Part shown: positions 55,137 to 58,923 of the stretch, piece by piece | Layout of the letters: the number at the start of each line of letters is the position of its first letter | Position numbering within the stretch: the first letter of the stretch is position 1 | NCBI RefSeq assembly: GCF_026183895.1 | Contig: NZ_JAPFQI010000026.1 | Coordinates: 1 to 58,923, forward strand | DNA length: 58,923 nt | Direction: 5' to 3' | DNA from: Sabulicella glaciei | GTDB taxonomy: Bacteria; Pseudomonadota; Alphaproteobacteria; Acetobacterales; Acetobacteraceae | Made by a program: the position numbers and the translations under genes | The notes under the pieces: generated by a model | Told to the model about the DNA's origin: nothing | Databases searched by the model: none | What the model saw: only the letters and a program-made list of their open reading frames with translations

Positions 55137-56003
55137 TCAGCGGGTCGGGGTCGTGCCCGGCTGTGGGTTGGCGCCGGTCGTGTTGGAGCCCGTGGCGCGG
55201 TCCAGCGCGCGGCCAGCCGCCGTGCCGGGCGGGTTGTTGGCCGTGCCGTCCGCATTCTGCGGGTTGGCGCCGGAGGTGTTGGTGCCAGCGGCGCGGTCCA
55301 GCGCGCGCGTCGCGGCGGTGCCCGGCGGGTTGCCCGGCGTACCGTCCGGTTGCGCCGAGGTGGTGCCGACCGCTGCACGCCCGTCATTCGCGCCGGTGGA
55401 CATGCTCGGCGCCATGGTCGAGCTGGCAGTCGGCGCCGTCGTGCCCGTGCCGGTCGTGGTGGACCGGTTGGTGGTCCCGGCCGTGGTCCCGGCCGTATTG
55501 TTGCTGCCCGCGGGGCTCATGGCGGCAATGCCGGTGCCCACGGCGATGCGGCCGCGGAAGTCCATCGCCACATCGGTCTGCGAGCCGCCATGCGTCCCGC
55601 GGCCCACCCAGAAGCCCCGGTCGTCGCGGCGCAGCTCACCCACATTGGTGATGCCCACGTCTTCCATGCGGCTGCGGGCCTGGCCCTCCGTGAAGCTGTT
55701 CGAACCGCTTTCCAGCGCGCTGAACTGCACGATTTCATTGCGGCGCTCACCGTCTTCGGCGCGGCGCTCGGTACGGGCCTCATCCCCCATGCGGGCGCCG
55801 GGCGCCGCGGGAGTGGTGGTGGCGGAGGGCGTAGTCGTGGCGGTGGTCGTGCCGGAAGGCGCGGTCGCGGACGGGGTGCTCATGGTGGTACCCGGGGCAG
55901 CCGCGTCGCCCGTGCGGGCTTGCTGAGCCTGAACCGTCGGCGCCAGCGCCAGTGCGGCGACCAGTACGGCACAGGCCGGAAGGTGAGTCGTGCGAATGGT
56001 CAT
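55137..56003 (-). CDS. Secreted PepSY-like protein with C-terminal 32-residue repeats
   Basis: This is a 288-residue exported protein. The signal peptide is MTIRTTHLPACAVLVAALALAPTVQA with cleavage after VQA near residue 26. A Thr/Ala/Pro low-complexity stretch (36-70) follows, then a folded domain at about 92-157 with FSALESGSNSFTEGQARSRMEDVGITNVGELRRDDRGFWVGRG and VAMDFRGRI, which resembles PepSY-like periplasmic domains. A Ser/Thr-rich linker (170-215) ends in two tandem copies of the 32-residue module (219-250 and 251-282). The same module ends the downstream YflT-like protein, although the rest of the two proteins is unrelated. Function unknown. Confidence 0.8.
   Translation of the reverse strand: MTIRTTHLPACAVLVAALALAPTVQAQQARTGDAAAPGTTMSTPSATAPSGTTTATTTPSATTTPAAPGARMGDEARTERRAEDGERRNEIVQFSALESGSNSFTEGQARSRMEDVGITNVGELRRDDRGFWVGRGTHGGSQTDVAMDFRGRIAVGTGIAAMSPAGSNNTAGTTAGTTNRSTTTGTGTTAPTASSTMAPSMSTGANDGRAAVGTTSAQPDGTPGNPPGTAATRALDRAAGTNTSGANPQNADGTANNPPGTAAGRALDRATGSNTTGANPQPGTTPTR
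55155..55250 (-). repeat. Module copy B2 (residues 252-283)
   Basis: DGTANNPPGTAAGRALDRATG then SNTTGANPQ. It directly follows copy B1, so the two form a tandem repeat. Confidence 0.8.
55254..55349 (-). repeat. Module copy B1 (residues 219-250)
   Basis: PDGTPGNPPGT then TRALDRAAGTN and TSGANPQN, 32 residues, the same spacing as copies A1 and A3 in the neighbouring gene. Confidence 0.8.
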
Positions 56004-56309
56004 GTTTGTCCTCCTCGCTTCGCGGCCTGCACCAGAGGCCGCACGGAGAGATGAACGCGCGAACGCCGCGTTACTTTTCCGCCAATGTCAAGAAGAATGC
56101 AGCTTGCCATGAAGGTATACCAGATAGGAATCCTTCAAACGGAAGGTCTTCTTGAATTGATGCGTGAGGAAGTCAGACCTTCTTGTTTGAGCGGAGCGGT
56201 CCCGATCGAGCTCTTCTCGGAGGCTCTGGGGGGGGAACTTTCCTTCCCTGAACGAAAGCAGGGCGACGGACTTCCCGTGCGGGCGTTGCCCACCTGTCGG
56301 AGACCCAAC
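56004..56309. other. Divergent intergenic region between PepSY-like and DUF2243 genes
   Basis: The 306 bases include a comparatively AT-rich stretch (56070-56160). TTGACA occurs on the minus strand (56091-56086), about 85 bases above the PepSY-like gene, but no -10 box follows at 16-18 bases. I looked for the GGAAC...CGTT general-stress promoter on both strands and did not find it. No RNA gene is evident. Confidence 0.45.
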
Positions 56310-57098
56310 ATGCCGCGAACAAGTCCCTTCCTGGCTGCTGGCCTTGCTGGCTTCTCGCTTGGCGGCTTCTTCGACGGCATTCTGCTGCATCAGATCCTGC
56401 AGTGGCACCATTTCCTGAGCCTTGCCCCCGGCGAGGCCTGGCAGACCCAGCGCGCGCAGATCCTGGCTGACGGGCTGTTCCACGTCGCCACCTATCTTCT
56501 GACCGTGCTCTCGCTCTGGCTGCTGTGGCGGGCCCGCACCGGCCTGACGGCTGTCGGTGGGCGCTCCATTGTCGGCGCGGCGCTGCTGGGCTTCGCGGCA
56601 TGGCAATTCGCAGATGTGGGCCTTTTCCATTGGATCGTGGGAATCCACCGCATCCGCGTCGATGTGCCAAACCCGCTGCTGTGGGACATCGGGTGGCTCG
56701 TCGTGACGGGGCTGCCTCCGCTTTTGCTTGGGATGTGGCTGCTGCGTGGCCCGGGAGCGGGCGCGCGCGGCCCTGCCGCTGCCTTCGGCCTTTCGCTGCT
56801 GCTCCTGGCAGCGGCGCCCGTTGCCGCGATGCCGGCGCCAGGTTCCCTGTCCGCCGTGCTGTTCCGCTCCGATGTCGGGCCGACGGAAGCCATGACCGCC
56901 GTGCTCCGGGCCGGAGGGCGCGTGGTGTCGGTGGGCGCCGAGGGCGGGATGGTGGTGGCCGACCTGACGGAGGCCGACACGCTCGCTCTTTATCGCGCAG
57001 GCGCGCTGCTCGTCGGGCGCTCCGCGCTCACGGCGGGGTGCCTGGCTTGGTCCCGGCCGTCGCTTGCCGGATCCGCGAACGCGCCAAGCCCTATTTGA
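56310..57098 (+). CDS. DUF2243 membrane protein with extra C-terminal domain
   Basis: This protein begins with a DUF2243 domain: MPRTSPFLAAGLAGFSLGGFFDGILLHQILQWHHFLSL is the signature, with HQILQWHH likely binding metal or heme. GGAGAC lies 6 bases upstream. It has about five helices to residue 175 (LFHVATYLLTVLSLWLLW, LLGFAAWQFADVGLFHWIVGIHRIR, IGWLVVTGLPPLLLGMWLL, AAFGLSLLLLAAAPVAAM). DUF2243 proteins are usually about 150-170 residues. Here about 75 more follow (LSAVLFRSDVGPTEAMTAVLRAGGRVVSVGAEGGMVVADL), a small domain I do not recognise, so 262 residues in all. It converges with the DksA-type gene, overlapping by 8 bases. Confidence 0.82.
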   Translation: MPRTSPFLAAGLAGFSLGGFFDGILLHQILQWHHFLSLAPGEAWQTQRAQILADGLFHVATYLLTVLSLWLLWRARTGLTAVGGRSIVGAALLGFAAWQFADVGLFHWIVGIHRIRVDVPNPLLWDIGWLVVTGLPPLLLGMWLLRGPGAGARGPAAAFGLSLLLLAAAPVAAMPAPGSLSAVLFRSDVGPTEAMTAVLRAGGRVVSVGAEGGMVVADLTEADTLALYRAGALLVGRSALTAGCLAWSRPSLAGSANAPSPI

Positions 57099-57354
57099 GC
57101 TGGCTGTCCTTGCTGCCGCGCCGGTTATAGGGCGAGAAAGCCGCGCTGCGGTCGAGCGCTGACTGGCACGGCACGCAGGTGCGCGCCCCGGGAAGCGCGC
57201 GGCGGCGCGCCTCGGGGATTTCCTCACCGCACTCCTGGCAGTGGATCTCGCCTTCGCCTGCTGGGATGCGGGCGCGCGCCAGCTTCACCGCGTCGGACAC
57301 CGTGTCGTCGATCTGATCCTGAACCGCGCCGTCCCGCGCCCAACCACCTGCCAT
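57091..57354 (-). CDS. TraR/DksA-type C4 zinc finger protein
   Basis: This is a small regulator of the DksA/TraR zinc-finger group (YbiI-like), 87 residues. The four zinc ligands are Cys39, Cys42, Cys60 and Cys63 in IHCQECGEEIPEARRRALPGARTCVPCQ, and the start DQIDDTVSDAVKLARARIPAGEGEI is typical. Short members bind RNA polymerase in the secondary channel or are of unknown role. The ATG is preceded by AGGAG with a long 11-base spacing. Its stop codon overlaps that of the convergent DUF2243 gene. Confidence 0.9.
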   Translation of the reverse strand: MAGGWARDGAVQDQIDDTVSDAVKLARARIPAGEGEIHCQECGEEIPEARRRALPGARTCVPCQSALDRSAAFSPYNRRGSKDSQLK

Positions 57355-57491
57355 CGCCGTGTTCACTCCTAGAATGAACGATGGGGGAGAGATGGGATTT
57401 CGATCGGCGGAATCCAATCGGGCGCGGCCTCCGCCCTGTCCTGCCGTCACACTGGGTTTCCGAATGACCAACCGCGGCCTATCTAGACGCA

Positions 57492-58490
57492 ATGGCACGA
57501 CTTTCCGTCCTTGATTTGTCCCCCGTCCCCGAAGGCAGCGATGCCGGCCAAGCGCTGCGGAACTCGCTCGATCTGGCGCAGCACGCGGAGCGCCTGGGCT
57601 TCCACCGCTTCTGGATGGCCGAGCATCACAACATGCCCGGCATCGCGAGTGCCGCCACGGCGGTGGCCCTCGCGCATGTGGCGGCAGGCACGCGCCGGAT
57701 TCGTGTCGGCGCGGGCGGGATCATGTTGCCGAACCACGCCCCCCTCGTCATCGCGGAGCAGTTCGGCACGTTGGCGGCGCTGCATCCGGGACGGGTGGAC
57801 CTCGGCCTCGGGCGAGCGCCCGGAACGGACCAGATGACGGCGCGGGCCTTGCGGCGGAACCTCGCTTCCGATGTGGATGACTTCCCGCGCGATGTGGTGG
57901 AACTGCTGGGCTATTTCCGGCCTTCAGAGCCTGGTCAGGCGCTGCAAGCCGTCCCCGGCGCGGGGCTGGATCTGGAGGCGTGGATCCTGGGCTCCAGCAC
58001 CTACGGCGCACAGCTTGCGGCCTATCTTGGCCTACCCTACGCCTTCGCATCGCATTTCGCACCGGCGCAGATGACCGACGCGATTGCCATCTACCGGGAG
58101 CAGTTCCGCCCCTCGGAGCGGCTGGCGAAGCCCCACGTCATGGTTGGGGTGAATGTCTTTGCGGCTAAAAGCGACGCGGAGGCGCGCTGGCTGTTCACCT
58201 CCTTGCAGCAGGCCTTTCTGAATTTGCGCCGCGGCCGTCCGGGCAAGCTTCCGCCGCCGGTGGAAGGCCTCAACGAGCAGATCGACGGCCATGGTCGCTT
58301 GATGCTTGAGAACGCCCTGGCTTGCTCGGTCGTCGGCGGTCCGGAGGCGGTGTGCCAGGGCATTGAGACCCTCGCGGCGCGGACCGGCGCGGATGAGTTG
58401 ATGGTCACGGCGCAGATCCATGACCACCAGGCGCGCTTGCGCTCCTTCGAGATCCTGGCCGAGGTGCAGATGACAGGAGCGGCGGCCTAA
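57492..58490 (+). CDS. LLM class flavin-dependent oxidoreductase (MsnO8-like)
   Basis: This is an FMN-dependent luciferase-like monooxygenase of 332 residues. The start [55 protein letters not shown] carries the LLM signature WMAEHH, and [53 protein letters not shown] matches the MsnO8 subgroup. The C-terminal half ([29 protein letters not shown]) completes the barrel. The substrate is unknown. It is the last plus-strand gene and shares a bidirectional terminator with the rRNA operon. Confidence 0.93.
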   Translation: MARLSVLDLSPVPEGSDAGQALRNSLDLAQHAERLGFHRFWMAEHHNMPGIASAATAVALAHVAAGTRRIRVGAGGIMLPNHAPLVIAEQFGTLAALHPGRVDLGLGRAPGTDQMTARALRRNLASDVDDFPRDVVELLGYFRPSEPGQALQAVPGAGLDLEAWILGSSTYGAQLAAYLGLPYAFASHFAPAQMTDAIAIYREQFRPSERLAKPHVMVGVNVFAAKSDAEARWLFTSLQQAFLNLRRGRPGKLPPPVEGLNEQIDGHGRLMLENALACSVVGGPEAVCQGIETLAARTGADELMVTAQIHDHQARLRSFEILAEVQMTGAAA

Positions 58491-58512
58491 GGCCGCCTTG
58501 GACCTAGAAACA

Positions 58513-58547
58513 GCAAAACCCCCGAGGGGATACCTCGGGGGTTTTGC
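58513..58547. terminator. Bidirectional rho-independent terminator
   Basis: GCAAAACCCCCGAGG and CCTCGGGGGTTTTGC are exact 15-bp complements around GGATA. The T-run exists in both directions (TTTTGCTTT on plus, TTTTGCTG on minus), so it ends both the LLM gene and the rRNA operon. It is 26 bases from the 5S end. Confidence 0.92.
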
Positions 58548-58572
58548 TTTGCGTGGAAAGATCCGGCGTGGC

Positions 58573-58690
58573 GGCGCGGCAGCGACCGACTCTCCCGCCG
58601 CTTGAGCGGCAGTACCATGGGCGCTGGAGTGTTTCACGGCCGAGTTCGGGATGGGATCGGGTGTGACAACTCCGCGATAGCCACCGCGCC
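58573..58690 (-). rRNA. rrf: 5S ribosomal RNA
   Basis: The minus strand matches alphaproteobacterial 5S: CCCGATCCCATCCCGAACTC, GGCCGTGAAACACTCCAGCG, then CCATGGTACTGCCGC and GGGAGAGTCGGTCGC. The ends pair as GGCGCGG with CCGCGCC (helix I). The ends are set by that pairing and may shift by one or two bases. It is last in the 23S-5S order. Confidence 0.93.
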
Positions 58691-58807
58691 ACCGCGCCGG
58701 ACCTTTCTGGGAACTGGTTGTGGGTCTTCGAGACGAGCATCGTACGGCTTGATGCTGCGTGTGGTGCTTCCTTGCCTCGCGGCGCGGAAGCAGCAGTCGT
58801 CATGATA

Positions 58808-58923
58808 TGAGCCTATCGGGCGATTAGGACCGCTCGGCTGAGCGCATTGCTGCGCGTATACCTGCGGCCTATCAACGTGCTGGTCTTGCACGGCCCTCGG
58901 GGAGACCTGGTTTTGAGGTGGGT
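58808..58923 (-). rRNA. rrl: 23S ribosomal RNA, 3' end (cut by window edge)
   Basis: The minus strand reads AAAACCAGGTCTCCCCGAGG, then CGTTGATAGGCCGCAGGTAT, CGCAGCAATGCG and GGTCCTAATCGCCCGATAGG, the conserved 3' end of 23S rRNA. The true 3' end is estimated. About 117 bases separate it from 5S. The 5' part is outside the window. Confidence 0.9.

Noticed and set aside
56004-56309. General-stress (EcfG-type) promoter above the PepSY-like or DUF2243 genes
   Set aside because: I searched for GGAAC, 16-17 bases and CGTT on both strands. Only partial matches with wrong spacing occur, so the stress link rests on domains, not on promoters.
58504-58891. Short frames at the right end
   Set aside because: They lie in the terminator, 5S rRNA, spacer and 23S rRNA.

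Overview
The window is high-GC bacterial chromosome from an alphaproteobacterium, most likely an Acetobacteraceae member of the Roseomonas type. The order yebC-ruvC-ruvA-ruvB close to ybgC-tolQ-tolR-tolA, the rplU-rpmA-obg block, several orphan Bug/TRAP/peptide solute-binding proteins and an M81 peptidase support this. The family-level assignment is inference. I see no insertion sequence, prophage or CRISPR array. The left edge cuts tolA and the right edge cuts a 23S rRNA gene.

Layout. 1-8.1 kb: the start of a tol operon and the ruvCAB/yebC repair block, both on the minus strand, separated by a plus-strand M81 peptidase plus peptide-type binding protein. 8.2-20.5 kb: ordinary accessory and housekeeping genes (PPOX flavoprotein, MFS exporter with ArsR-like regulator, DJ-1/PfpI protein, XRE-cupin regulator, MOSC protein with a PDR-type reductase, TRAP binding protein, GNAT, ettA, HNH protein, a CAT-anticodon tRNA, homocysteine methyltransferase with divergent TetR). 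20.5-27.4 kb: soluble pyrophosphatase back to back with a proton-pumping pyrophosphatase, truncated hemoglobin, nitronate monooxygenase, obg-rpmA-rplU, tRNA-Ser(CGA). 27.5-31.4 kb: a carboxylate catabolism unit (Bug protein, D-2-hydroxyacid dehydrogenase, RraA-like aldolase) divergent from an IclR regulator with a visible promoter and palindrome.

31.4-45.2 kb is a complete Wzx/Wzy-type exopolysaccharide locus: WbaP-like initiating transferase, WecB/TagA/CpsF and two other glycosyltransferases, acetyltransferase, flippase, polymerase/ligase, Wzc-type autokinase, Wza-like export protein and an outer-membrane barrel. A GH10 endo-xylanase gene lies inside the operon. About 1.5 kb upstream of it is a 999-residue protein joining a GH113-like barrel, a xylan-binding-type domain, three Ig-like domains and RTX repeats. 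The glycanases probably trim or release the polymer.

49.7-53.3 kb is a cyanophycin pair, cphA-cphB. 53.5-57.4 kb is a group of envelope and stress-type genes: BLH-type phosphatase, a YflT-like glycine-rich protein, a secreted PepSY-like protein, DUF2243 and a DksA-type zinc finger. The most unusual observation is here: two adjacent, otherwise unrelated proteins both end in copies of the same 32-residue peptide module (DGTPGNPPGT ... GTNxSGAxPxN). The window ends with an LLM flavin oxidoreductase, a perfect bidirectional terminator, 5S rRNA and the 3' end of 23S rRNA.
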